A stretch of DNA of 64,000 nt, from contig CAVSPF010000003.1 of the NCBI GenBank assembly GCA_963729995.1, positions 992,001 to 1,056,000 on the forward strand, given 5' to 3'. The notes under the pieces were generated by a model. That model worked only from the letters and a program-made list of their open reading frames with translations. It was not told where the DNA came from and did not search any database. Positions 16,056 to 23,825 of the stretch are shown here, in pieces; within the stretch, counting starts at the first letter, position 1, and each line of letters opens with the position of its first letter. The DNA comes from VRUE01 sp963729995. GTDB taxonomy: Bacteria; Actinomycetota; Thermoleophilia; Solirubrobacterales; 70-9. The translations under genes were made by a program, and so were the position numbers.

Positions 16056-17147
16056 CTAGAACAGGCTTCCCGCTTCCCTGGGGACGGGTATCCCCAGGTG
16101 CTCGTAGGCTCGCCCCGTGGCGACGCGGCCGCGCGGGGTCCGCTTCAGGAGCCCCTGCTGGAGGAGATAGGGCTCGAGCACGTCCTCGATCGTGTCCTGC
16201 TCCTCACCGATCGCAACGGCCAGCGTGGAAAGCCCGACGGGGCCGCCCGCAAATTTGGTCGCGATGGTTTCCAGCAGGGCGCGATCGCTGCGATCGAGGC
16301 CACCGGCGTCGACCTCGAGCATCTCCAGGGCGTCGGTGGCAACCTCGCCGTCGATCGTCCCGCGGCCCTTGACCTGGGCGAAGTCCCGGACCCTTTTCAG
16401 CAGCCTGTTCGCCACCCGGGGAGTGCCGCGGGCACGGCCGGCGATGGTCCGCGCCCCATCCCCGTCGATCTCAACCTCGAGGATCTCCGCCGAGCGCCCG
16501 ACGATCTCGGCGAGATGCGCAGGGCTGTAGTGCTCGAGCCGGTGAGAGACGCCAAAGCGGTCGCGAAGTGGCGTCGTCAAGAGCCCGGCGCGCGTCGTAG
16601 CGCCCACGAGGGTGAAGGGCGGCAGGGGCAGCGTGACCGTGCGGGCGCCAGCGCCCTGGCCGAGCACCACCGGGAGCTCGCCGTCCTCCATCGCCGGGTA
16701 GAGGGTCTCCTCCACCGCGCGACCAAGCCGGTGGATCTCGTCGACGAAGAACACGCTGCCCGGCTCCAGCGCGGTGAGGAACGAGGCGATGTCCGCCTTG
16801 CGCTCGAGGGCAGGCCCCGCGGTCTGCACCAGCGGCACCTCCATCTCGGCGGCGATGATGTGGGCGAGCGAGGTCTTGCCCAAGCCGGGCGGACCGGCGA
16901 GGAGGACGTGGTCGAGCGGCTCGGAGCGCCCGCGCGCGGCCTCGATGAAGATCGCGAGCTGCGCGGTGACCTGCTCCTGGTTGACGAAGTCGGCCAGTCT
17001 GGGCGGGCGCAGGGAGCGATCCAGGTCCTCGTCAGGGATGTCGGCCCGCGCGTCGTGTATCCGCACCTCCGCGTCGACCGGAATCGGCTCCTCGCCCACG
17101 CCCGGGGTGCGGATCCGGCGGCCGCGGATAGCCGGCGAGTCACTCAT
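16056..17147 (-). CDS. ruvB: Holliday junction branch-migration helicase RuvB
   Basis: A 363-residue AAA+ motor. Walker A GPPGLGKTS is at 85-93 and Walker B VFFVDEIHRL at 132-141; sensor 1 GATTRAG and the C-terminal winged helix (LLQQGLLKRTPRGRVAT) follow. RuvB hexamers with RuvA drive branch migration of Holliday junctions. The N-terminal extension of about 45 residues is longer than in E. coli. It is separated from ruvA by 63 bases, unlike the tight ruvC-ruvA junction. Confidence 0.97.
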   Translation of the reverse strand: MSDSPAIRGRRIRTPGVGEEPIPVDAEVRIHDARADIPDEDLDRSLRPPRLADFVNQEQVTAQLAIFIEAARGRSEPLDHVLLAGPPGLGKTSLAHIIAAEMEVPLVQTAGPALERKADIASFLTALEPGSVFFVDEIHRLGRAVEETLYPAMEDGELPVVLGQGAGARTVTLPLPPFTLVGATTRAGLLTTPLRDRFGVSHRLEHYSPAHLAEIVGRSAEILEVEIDGDGARTIAGRARGTPRVANRLLKRVRDFAQVKGRGTIDGEVATDALEMLEVDAGGLDRSDRALLETIATKFAGGPVGLSTLAVAIGEEQDTIEDVLEPYLLQQGLLKRTPRGRVATGRAYEHLGIPVPREAGSLF

Positions 17148-17210
17148 GGGAGACCGTTACCAGTCGGGGCGCGTTATTGACGCATACCGTAAGAAAGGCG
17201 CCCCGCGAGC

Positions 17211-17801
17211 TCATGCTGACCTTCCCCCGGCTTTGCGCAGCGCCGCCGCGATCAGCTCCTCCGCCTCGCCGCTCTCGATCCCGTCCAGCAGCTGCTCGGC
17301 CTCCAGCGGCGCGTAGCCGAGATTGACGAGGCCGTCGCGGGCAAGGGCGCGCGCTCCGCCATCCTCGGCGATCGCGGTCGCGATCCCCTCCTCCAGGGCT
17401 CCGGCGACCTTCTCGCGCAGCTCGACGATGATCCGCTCCGCGGTGCGCTTGCCGATCCCCGGCACCGCCTGAAACCGTTTCGCATCACCAGCGGCAATCG
17501 CTCGCAGCAGCTCGCGCGCCGGGCCTCCGGAGAGCACCGCTATCGCCACCTTGGGACCGATCCCGCTGACGGAGACGAGTTCGCCAAAGAGGTCCCGCTC
17601 CTCCTCGGAGGCGAAGCCGAAGAGGGTGAGGGAATCCTCCCGGGCGACCAGATCCGCGTGCAGGAAGGCCTCCCGGCCAGTCGCCGGGACCGCCTTCAGC
17701 GTTTCGGCTGAGACCGTGAGCCGGTAGCCGACGCCCCCGGCATCGATCACGACATGGTCAGGGCGACGCACCATCACCTCGCCTCGAACCGCCGCGATCA
17801 T
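17211..17801 (-). CDS. ruvA: Holliday junction DNA helicase subunit RuvA
   Basis: A 196-residue RuvA with the N-terminal OB fold (MIAAVRGEVMVRR), the helix-hairpin-helix pair (VSGIGPKVAIAVLSG and VPGIGKRTAERIIVEL) and the C-terminal domain III that contacts RuvB. It tetramerises on four-way junctions. The ATG overlaps the ruvC stop by 4 bases (ATGA), which fixes the start; the frame stays open upstream within ruvC. Confidence 0.97.
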   Translation of the reverse strand: MIAAVRGEVMVRRPDHVVIDAGGVGYRLTVSAETLKAVPATGREAFLHADLVAREDSLTLFGFASEEERDLFGELVSVSGIGPKVAIAVLSGGPARELLRAIAAGDAKRFQAVPGIGKRTAERIIVELREKVAGALEEGIATAIAEDGGARALARDGLVNLGYAPLEAEQLLDGIESGEAEELIAAALRKAGGRSA

Positions 17802-18325
17802 CCGGCCATCCGCTCGGCGGCGGCCGCGCCGACAGCCTCCACGGCCTGCCGGCGACCGGCAGACCCGCCGTGGCAGATCGCCACCGCGAGAGCGTCCGCG
17901 GCATGGTCGGGGGCCGGCGGCTCGGGCAGCCCGAGCAACGTGCCCACCATCCGCTGCACCTGTTTCTTGCCGGCGGCGCCGGAGCCGCAAACCGCCATCT
18001 TGATCGCCTGCGGCGTGTAGGCGAAGCAGCGCACGCCACCCTGCGCGGCGGCGAGCATTGCCACGCCGCTCGCCTGGCCCACCACCATCGCGGAGCGCAC
18101 GTTCTTGCCGAAGTAGATGTCCTCGATCGCCAGGGCGCCGGGCTCGTGCCAGGCGATCAACTCCACGAGCGCGCGATGGATGCGCTCCAACCGCCGCTCG
18201 ATCGGCAGGTCGGCGGCGGTCTCGATGACGCCGCCATCGAGCGCAACCATGCGATTGCCCTCGACCCGCACGATGCCGAAACCGAGGTTGGCGGCCCCGG
18301 GGTCGATCCCCATCACGACTTGCAT
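17798..18325 (-). CDS. ruvC: Holliday junction resolvase RuvC
   Basis: A 175-residue RNase H-fold endonuclease. Acidic catalytic residues are Asp8 (GIDPG), Glu68 (AIEDIYFG), and Asp140/Asp144 in the PDHAADALAVA block, all present. It cuts junctions formed by RecA and moved by RuvAB. It begins 33 bases after yebC and overlaps ruvA by 4 bases. Confidence 0.97.
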   Translation of the reverse strand: MQVVMGIDPGAANLGFGIVRVEGNRMVALDGGVIETAADLPIERRLERIHRALVELIAWHEPGALAIEDIYFGKNVRSAMVVGQASGVAMLAAAQGGVRCFAYTPQAIKMAVCGSGAAGKKQVQRMVGTLLGLPEPPAPDHAADALAVAICHGGSAGRRQAVEAVGAAAAERMAG

Positions 18326-18358
18326 AGGGACTGATTCTGGGAAGAGCGCCGGATGCCT

Positions 18359-19111
18359 TTACGCGACCGCGAGCTTCTGAAGCACGTCCTCGGGGATGTC
18401 GAAGTTGGCGTGAACCTCGCTGACGTCGTCGTGCTCCTCGAGCGCGTCGACGAGGCGCAGCAGGGAGCTCGCGTCGTTTCCCTTGACCTCGACCGTGCTC
18501 TTCGGCTCCATCGTCACGTCGGCCGACTGGATCTCCACACCCGTGGCCTCCAGCGCCTCGCGCACGGCGCTCAGGTCGCCTGGCTCGCAGAGGACGCGCA
18601 GCATGTCACCCTCCTCGCGCACGTCCTCGGCGCCGGCGTCGATCGCGGGAATCAGGTCGTCCTCGCCAAAGCGGGCGCCGTCAACGGCGATTGCGCCTCG
18701 CTTCTCGAAGATCCAGGCGACCGAGCCCGGCTCACCGAGGCTGCCCCCGTGCTTGTTGAACGCAAGCCGCACGTCCGCGCTCGTGCGATTGCGGTTGTCG
18801 GTCAGCGCCTCCACCAGGATCGCGGCGCCACCCGGGCCGTAACCCTCGAAGATGATCCGCTCGATGGCGTCGGCGTCCGTGCCGGCGCCCGTGCCGCGGT
18901 CGATCGCCCGCTGGATGTTGTCCTTGGGCATCGACGCGTCGCGCGCCTTCTGGATCGCGGTCGCCAGGGTCGGATTCCCGTCCGGGTCTCCCCCACCCTC
19001 CCTGGCCGCAACCGTGACCGCCCGCGCGAGCTTCGTGAACTGCTGGCCGCGCTTTGCGTCGGCCGCCGCCTTTTTGTGCTTGATCGATGACCATTTCGAA
19101 TGCCCGGACAT
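18359..19111 (-). CDS. yebC: YebC/PmpR-family regulatory protein
   Basis: A 250-residue YebC/TACO1-family protein beginning MSGHSKWSSIKHKKAA, the invariant N-terminus. KDNIQRAIDRGTG and the GPGGAAILVEALTDNRNRT block follow. Family members act as transcription factors or as translation factors easing polyproline stalling; which applies here is not decidable. It is the first gene of the yebC-ruvCAB set. The ATG at 19111 is 25 bases from the divergent membrane gene at 19136, so both promoters share a very short region or overlap. Confidence 0.96.
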   Translation of the reverse strand: MSGHSKWSSIKHKKAAADAKRGQQFTKLARAVTVAAREGGGDPDGNPTLATAIQKARDASMPKDNIQRAIDRGTGAGTDADAIERIIFEGYGPGGAAILVEALTDNRNRTSADVRLAFNKHGGSLGEPGSVAWIFEKRGAIAVDGARFGEDDLIPAIDAGAEDVREEGDMLRVLCEPGDLSAVREALEATGVEIQSADVTMEPKSTVEVKGNDASSLLRLVDALEEHDDVSEVHANFDIPEDVLQKLAVA

Positions 19112-19135
19112 TGTTTGCCATTCTATGAGTCGGGG

Positions 19136-19582
19136 ATGGGTTCCGAGACCGCCACTCACTCTCGCAGCTCGAGCGCGGCGCACGCCCTCGCGGCAAGCGT
19201 TGTGTTCGTCGCGATGCTGCTCGCGGCGCTGTCTCTCTGGACGGCGATCCCGCTGAGCTGGATCTACATCGCCTCGAAGGTGTCCCATACCCAGTTTCCA
19301 AGCAACGGGCCATACGTCGTCGTCGCCGTCGGAATCATCCTCTCGGTCCTGATCGATGCCTGGCTGATCGGGCGGCTCAACGCCCTCTACATGCGCGTCA
19401 CGGGAACCAACCGCCTCTCGCCGATGCGGCCCAACTGGCTGAGGAGCATGCGCGACACGTCCGAGCCTGTCGGCACGACCACGGTCGTCGAGGCCGTCTT
19501 GATCGGCTCCGTGCTGCTCGCCGTCTTCGCGATGACGATCTGGTTCTTCCTGCTCGCGGGATCCCCGCTCCCCAACCGCTAG
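19136..19582 (+). CDS. three-helix membrane protein, unknown function
   Basis: A 148-residue protein with hydrophobic segments near 18-40, 57-80 and 117-140. The middle loop is basic and Arg-rich (RPNWLRSMRDTSE). ATG at 19136 follows GGGG; a start 12 codons upstream would overlap yebC. It ends 11 bases before the convergent M29 peptidase gene. I recognise no family. Confidence 0.6.
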   Translation: MGSETATHSRSSSAAHALAASVVFVAMLLAALSLWTAIPLSWIYIASKVSHTQFPSNGPYVVVAVGIILSVLIDAWLIGRLNALYMRVTGTNRLSPMRPNWLRSMRDTSEPVGTTTVVEAVLIGSVLLAVFAMTIWFFLLAGSPLPNR

Positions 19583-19592
19583 GAGCCGACCG

Positions 19593-20696
19593 CTAGACCA
19601 CGAAGCGGCCGTCCTCCTGCATCGTCTCGCCGTCGACGGTGATCCTGCCGCCCTGGCGCAGGTCGCAGACCAGGTCGGTGTGCACCGCCGACTCGTTTAC
19701 GCCGCCCGACTCGGGGTAGCTGCGTCCGACCGCCAGGTGGACCGTGCCGCCGATCTTCTCGTCGAGCAGCACCTCGCGCGTGCCCCGGTCGATCGCGTAG
19801 TTGGTGCCGATCCCGAGCTCCCCGAGCCGGCGCGCGCCGGGATCGGTGTCGAGCAGCTCGACCAGGAACTCCTCTCCGCGCTCCGCGCTTGCGTCAACGA
19901 CCTTGCCGGCCTCGAAGCGCAGCCGCACCCCCGAAACCTCGCGCCCGCCGATCACCGCTGGCAGGTGAAATGTCACCTCGCCCTCCACCGAGTCCTCAAC
20001 CGGGCCGGTGAAGAGCTCGCCGTCGGGCATGTTGTGGCGGCCGTCGCAGGGAATGAACTTGCGCCCCGCGATGCCAAGCACGATGTCCGTACCGGGCGCC
20101 GTGACCCGAACCTCCTCGTGGCCCTCTATCCACTGCGCAAGCCGCACGGTCTCGGCCGAGGCACGCTCCCACGAGGTCAGCGGGTCGCCGTCGACCGCCA
20201 GGCAGGCCCCGTAGTAGAAGTCCTCGTAGTCGACCAGGCTCATCTCGGCCTCCGACGCGTACGCGTTGGTCGGGTAGAGCGTGTAGCACCAGCGAAAGTC
20301 ACCCCTGGCGCTGCGGTCCATCGCTCGCGCCATCAGCTCGCCGGTGGCCGTCTGCCGCCGCGTCTGCCGCTCGGGCGAAACCCCTGACAGCTCGCGGGTG
20401 TTGCTGCTGGCTCCCACGGCGATGCGGACGTCGGCGTTGTCGAGCAGCCACTCCGCAACAGGAGAGATCCAGTCGAGCTCCGCGTCTCCGGCGTGCCTGT
20501 AGTAGGCGGCCGCCTGACCGTCGAGCGAGACGTTGAGAATGGGGTGAGCCCCCGCCTTCAGCGCCTCCTCGTAGACAGCCAGCAGCAGCGGCGCCGCCGC
20601 GCTCTCGCCGTCGATCGAGACGACCTCGCCCTCTTTCACCTCGGTCGAGTAGCCGACGAGGATCTTCGCCAGGCCCTCAGCTCTCGGGTCTCTCAC
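19593..20696 (-). CDS. M29-family aminopeptidase
   Basis: A 367-residue member of the thermophilic metalloprotease (M29, aminopeptidase T/PepS) family. Characteristic blocks are YSTEVKEGEVVSI near the N-terminus, the metal ligands in the LRFEAGKVVDASAERGEE region, LGELGIGTNYAIDRGT, and near the C-terminus HLAVGRSYPESGG and ESAVHTDLVCDLR (His and Asp ligands). It releases N-terminal amino acids using two divalent metals. The ATG overlaps the pdxT stop by 4 bases, making it the last gene of the rpiR-pdxS-pdxT operon; the link to vitamin B6 is only positional. Confidence 0.9.
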   Translation of the reverse strand: MRDPRAEGLAKILVGYSTEVKEGEVVSIDGESAAAPLLLAVYEEALKAGAHPILNVSLDGQAAAYYRHAGDAELDWISPVAEWLLDNADVRIAVGASSNTRELSGVSPERQTRRQTATGELMARAMDRSARGDFRWCYTLYPTNAYASEAEMSLVDYEDFYYGACLAVDGDPLTSWERASAETVRLAQWIEGHEEVRVTAPGTDIVLGIAGRKFIPCDGRHNMPDGELFTGPVEDSVEGEVTFHLPAVIGGREVSGVRLRFEAGKVVDASAERGEEFLVELLDTDPGARRLGELGIGTNYAIDRGTREVLLDEKIGGTVHLAVGRSYPESGGVNESAVHTDLVCDLRQGGRITVDGETMQEDGRFVV

Positions 20697-21316
20697 GTCT
20701 CCGCCTCCTCACGGGCGCGCCGTTGCGTGCCGGTTGCCATTGCAATGAAAAGGGCGTGCAGGCGCGAGTCGTCCGTCAGCTCCGGGTGGAACGCACAGGC
20801 CAGGACACCGCCTTCGCGGATCGCCACCGGGTGTCCCTCATAGGAGGCGAGCACCTCGACGCCGGGGCCGCAGCGCTCCACCCACGGCGCACGGATGAAG
20901 ACCGCCCGCAGCGGCTCGTCACCGATGCCCTCCAACTCCACATCGGCCTCGAAGCTCTGCAGCTGGCGGCCGAATGCGTTGCGGGTCGCGGTGGCGTCGA
21001 TCAGCCCGAGGTGGGAGTCGTCGCAGACGATCATCCCGGCGCACGTCCCAAATATCGCCCGGCCGGCACGATGGTGGGCGCGTATCGCCGGCTCCAGGCC
21101 AACCGAGCGGATGCCCATGGAGATCGTCGTGCTCTCCCCACCGGGGATGACAAGGCCGTCGAGCCCCTCGAGATCGCCTGGCATCCGCACCTCGGTGGCC
21201 TCGGCGCCGAGCTGGCGCAACATCCGCATATGGGCCTCGAAGCCGCCCTGGAGGGCAAGGACGCCGATGCGCAGCTCAGACAGGTTCTCAGGCTCCGCGG
21301 TTCTGGAGAAGGGCAT
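20693..21316 (-). CDS. pdxT: pyridoxal 5'-phosphate synthase glutaminase subunit PdxT
   Basis: A 207-residue class I glutamine amidotransferase. The nucleophile is Cys92 in GTCAGM and the catalytic pair is His177/Glu179 in AFHPEL; GVLALQGGFEAH and PGGESTT are family blocks. It supplies ammonia from glutamine to PdxS. The ATG start overlaps pdxS by 29 bases, a strong sign of coupling; an exact start a few codons later cannot be excluded because the family normally begins near the RIGVLALQG block. Confidence 0.95.
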   Translation of the reverse strand: MPFSRTAEPENLSELRIGVLALQGGFEAHMRMLRQLGAEATEVRMPGDLEGLDGLVIPGGESTTISMGIRSVGLEPAIRAHHRAGRAIFGTCAGMIVCDDSHLGLIDATATRNAFGRQLQSFEADVELEGIGDEPLRAVFIRAPWVERCGPGVEVLASYEGHPVAIREGGVLACAFHPELTDDSRLHALFIAMATGTQRRAREEAET

Positions 21317-22175
21317 TGGCGGCTGCCAGCTCGGAGATCTCGAGGCCCGGCATCGCCTCGCCGAGCCCGATCGAGGCGGCCGCCACCCGCTCGGGGTCGT
21401 TGAAGTGCGTGGTCGCCTCGACGATCGCCCGGGCGCGGCGCTCCGGGTCCGAGCTCTTGAAGATCCCGGAGCCGACGAAGCTCCCCTCCGCCCCGAGCTG
21501 CATCATCAGCGCCGCGTCAGCCGGCGTCGCGATGCCGCCCGCGCAGAACAGCGGCACCGGCAAACGTCCCCTGTCAGCCACCTCGCGAACCACTTCCAGG
21601 GGCGCCTGGTGCTCCTTCGCGGCCCCGGCCAGCTCCTCCGCGCCGAGCTCTGCGAGGCGCTTGATCCCAGCGGTTATATCGCGCATATGGCGGACCGCCT
21701 CGACCACGTTGCCCGTGCCGGCCTCGCCCTTGGAGCGGATCATCGCCGCCCCCTCGCCAATCCGCCGCAGCGCCTCGCCGAGGTTGGTGGCGCCGCAGAC
21801 GAATGGCACCTCGAAGGCGAGCTTGTCGATGTGGTTGCGCTCATCCGCCGGGGTGAGCACCTCCGACTCGTCGATGTAGTCGACCTCGAGAGCCTGCAGG
21901 ACCTGGGCCTCGGCGAAGTGCCCGATCCGCGCCTTCGCCATGACCGGGATCGTCACCGCCTCCTGGATCCCCCTGATCATCGCCGGGTCCGACATGCGGG
22001 CGACCCCGCCGTCCCTGCGGATATCGGCCGGCACCCGTTCCAGCGCCATCACCGCACAGGCTCCAGCCTCCTCCGCGATCCGTGCCTGCTCTGGGGTGAC
22101 CACATCCATGATCACCCCGCCTTTCAGCATCTCCGCCAGGCCGGTCTTGACCCTGAATGTCGCCCGCTCGCTCAT
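21288..22175 (-). CDS. pdxS: pyridoxal 5'-phosphate synthase subunit PdxS
   Basis: A 295-residue (beta/alpha)8 enzyme that builds PLP from ribose 5-phosphate, glyceraldehyde 3-phosphate and PdxT-derived ammonia. Signatures are GLAEMLKGGVIMDVV, PVMAKARIGHFAEAQ with the imine-forming Lys81, and the phosphate-binding LPVPLFCAGGIATPADAA. The frame runs on upstream into rpiR with no typical sequence; ATG at 22175 is preceded by GGGGG and is the family start. It is the most conserved gene of the operon. Confidence 0.97.
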   Translation of the reverse strand: MSERATFRVKTGLAEMLKGGVIMDVVTPEQARIAEEAGACAVMALERVPADIRRDGGVARMSDPAMIRGIQEAVTIPVMAKARIGHFAEAQVLQALEVDYIDESEVLTPADERNHIDKLAFEVPFVCGATNLGEALRRIGEGAAMIRSKGEAGTGNVVEAVRHMRDITAGIKRLAELGAEELAGAAKEHQAPLEVVREVADRGRLPVPLFCAGGIATPADAALMMQLGAEGSFVGSGIFKSSDPERRARAIVEATTHFNDPERVAAASIGLGEAMPGLEISELAAANALLQNRGA

Positions 22176-22177
22176 CG

Positions 22178-22196
22178 ACCCCCAATATACGGGGGT
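22178..22196 (-). promoter_or_regulatory. hairpin over the pdxS ribosome binding site
   Basis: On the minus strand ACCCCC (22196-22191) pairs with GGGGGT (22083 equivalent arm at 22183-22178) around a 7-base loop. The GGGGG arm is the only purine-rich ribosome binding site before the pdxS ATG, so the hairpin could lower pdxS translation. Six base pairs only; function is inferred. Confidence 0.35.
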
Positions 22197-22201
22197 GGTC
22201 C

Positions 22202-23059
22202 CTACTTCAGCTTGTAGGCGCGGATCCGGTCCTTGTGCGCGGCTTCGTCGCGTGCGTAAAGCCCGTGCGCAAGCGCTTGCACCAGCGCCATCAGAGCCGT
22301 GTTGGACCGGGCGAAGGAAGGGCTGTTGGACGAGTAGTAGAGAGTCTGCTCGGCGTGCTCGCCAACCTCTGACATCGATGCGTCCGAAATCGCAAGGGTG
22401 CGGGCGCGGCGGTGCAGCGCGAGCTTCATCGCCCGCAGCAGAAGCGGGTGCGCCCGGCCGGAGGAGAGGACGATGACCAGTGTTTCCTCGTCGATTCGAC
22501 CCAGCCGCTGCAGCGACTCGCCTCCGGTGCTGGCGACGATCTCGGCGCGGATGTCGAGAAGGCTGAGCGTGTGGCGCAGGTAGCTGGCGAAGAAGGCCAT
22601 CTGGTCGACGCCGACGATGACCACGCGCTGGGCCTCTGCCAGCGCCGCCACCACGCCGTCGACCTGCTCGCGGGTCAGGTTGCGGGCGGTTTCCTCGAGG
22701 TTGGCGTAGTCCGCCCCCAGCGAGCCCTCCAGCTCCGAGTGGTCGAAGGAGAACAGTGCCCCGTTGGTCGCCGCGCCGCCACCGGCCACAGCCGCGTTGC
22801 GGTACTCCTCTATCGCAGCCTGTTGCAGCTCCGGATAGCCCTCGAAGCCGAGGGCCTGGGAGAAGCGCACCACGGTCGATGACGAGGTGCTCGCTCTCCG
22901 GGCCAGCTCCTCGGCGGTGAGGAAGGCTGCCTCGTCGAGGTGGTCGACGATGTAGCGGGCTACGTCTTTCTGGGAACGCGAGAACTCGTCGAAGCGTTCC
23001 TGGATGTACTCGGAGAGGCTCTTTAGGTCGGCAGCTGGTTTCGTCGCAGTCTTGGTCAC
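22202..23059 (-). CDS. RpiR-family transcriptional regulator
   Basis: A 285-residue regulator. The N-terminal helix-turn-helix is about residues 15-90 (SRSQKDVARYIVDH, then LARRASTSSSTVVRFSQALGF), and the C-terminal SIS sugar-phosphate-binding domain about 125-260 (VVIVGVDQMAFFASYLRHTL, then VIVLSSGRAHPLL). RpiR proteins sense phosphorylated sugars. It lies 26 bases upstream of pdxS on the same strand, so it may regulate the PLP operon, whose PdxS uses ribose 5-phosphate as substrate. That link is inference from position. Gram-positive PLP operons more often use the unrelated MocR/PdxR. Confidence 0.9.
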   Translation of the reverse strand: MTKTATKPAADLKSLSEYIQERFDEFSRSQKDVARYIVDHLDEAAFLTAEELARRASTSSSTVVRFSQALGFEGYPELQQAAIEEYRNAAVAGGGAATNGALFSFDHSELEGSLGADYANLEETARNLTREQVDGVVAALAEAQRVVIVGVDQMAFFASYLRHTLSLLDIRAEIVASTGGESLQRLGRIDEETLVIVLSSGRAHPLLLRAMKLALHRRARTLAISDASMSEVGEHAEQTLYYSSNSPSFARSNTALMALVQALAHGLYARDEAAHKDRIRAYKLK

Positions 23060-23118
23060 GGCCGTCCATTTCGCCGGACCACGTGCTTTCCCTTCCGATC
23101 TGGTTGGATGGGGGTGCG

Positions 23119-23502
23119 ATGACGCTCGAGCGGGCGCTGCGCCTCACCAACCGCAACATGATCGCCTTCGACCTGATCCTCGGATCGGCGGCGATCGCCG
23201 CGCCGGAGGCGACGCTGCGCGTCCTCGGCCACGATGAGCCCTCGCCGGACGCGACGCACCTGTTCCGCCGCTGCGGGCCGGTGTGGCTCACCTTCGCCGC
23301 CGCCCACGCGCTCGCCGCGGCCCGCGGCGAGCCGCGCGACTGGTGGGCGCTGGCCTGGCTGCGGGGTACCGAGATCGCCACCGACGCCCTCTGGTCCCAG
23401 TCTCCCGCAATCGGCCGTCCCAGCGCGAAGCTCAACCTGCGGCTGGCCGGCGCCGCCAACCTGGCGATGGCCGCCGGCTTCGCCTGGCTGTCCAGGAGAT
23501 GA
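23119..23502 (+). CDS. small membrane-associated protein, unknown
   Basis: A 127-residue protein rich in Ala, Leu and Trp, with about three to four hydrophobic helices (FDLILGSAAIAAPEATL; GPVWLTFAAAHALAAARG; LAGAANLAMAAGFAWLS). The layout resembles small DUF4267/DoxX-like membrane proteins, but no family is firmly recognised. ATG at 23119 follows GGGGG. The stop overlaps the next gene by 4 bases. It is divergent from rpiR. Confidence 0.6.
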   Translation: MTLERALRLTNRNMIAFDLILGSAAIAAPEATLRVLGHDEPSPDATHLFRRCGPVWLTFAAAHALAAARGEPRDWWALAWLRGTEIATDALWSQSPAIGRPSAKLNLRLAGAANLAMAAGFAWLSRR

Positions 23503-23825
23503 CCGCGCACGCGGGGCTGCCCAGCATTCGCTGGAGCCTTCGCGGCGTCACCGACGAAGGCGACGAGGCCTGGCTGATCCGCAGCATCGCCGGCAAGCTC
23601 TACCGCTGCCCCGGCTGCCACGGCGAGATCGAGATCGGCACCGACCACACCGTTGTCCAGTACGTGCTGCGACTCGGCGGCACCGAGCACCACCACTGGC
23701 ACAGGCAATGTGCCGCAGAACTGCTCCTGCCCGAGCTCCGCGACGTGAAGCGGGTGCCGGCGTCGCAGTCCTCGCAATCGAAGCTGGAGGCGCGGGGCCG
23801 AAAGCCGTCCGGCCGCCGCCGCTAA
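23499..23825 (+). CDS. small putative zinc-binding protein
   Basis: A 108-residue soluble protein with CPGCHGEIEIGTDHTVV (about residues 34-50) and a downstream HHHWHRQC, giving a CxxC...HxxC-like set of ligands as in HNH-related or recombination endonuclease VII-like zinc folds. The HNH Asn is not evident, so nuclease activity is not claimed. The C-terminus is basic. ATG follows AGGAG and overlaps the preceding stop, so the two small genes form an operon. Relatives are common as short hypothetical proteins in actinobacteria. Confidence 0.65.
   Translation: MTAHAGLPSIRWSLRGVTDEGDEAWLIRSIAGKLYRCPGCHGEIEIGTDHTVVQYVLRLGGTEHHHWHRQCAAELLLPELRDVKRVPASQSSQSKLEARGRKPSGRRR

Noticed and set aside
17158..17205. 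Hairpin with GGGGCGC/GCGCCCC arms between ruvA and ruvB, considered as a palindromic family member
   Set aside because: Arms of only seven bases with a 27-base loop and no ATGGGTAC core; compatible with chance in high-GC DNA.
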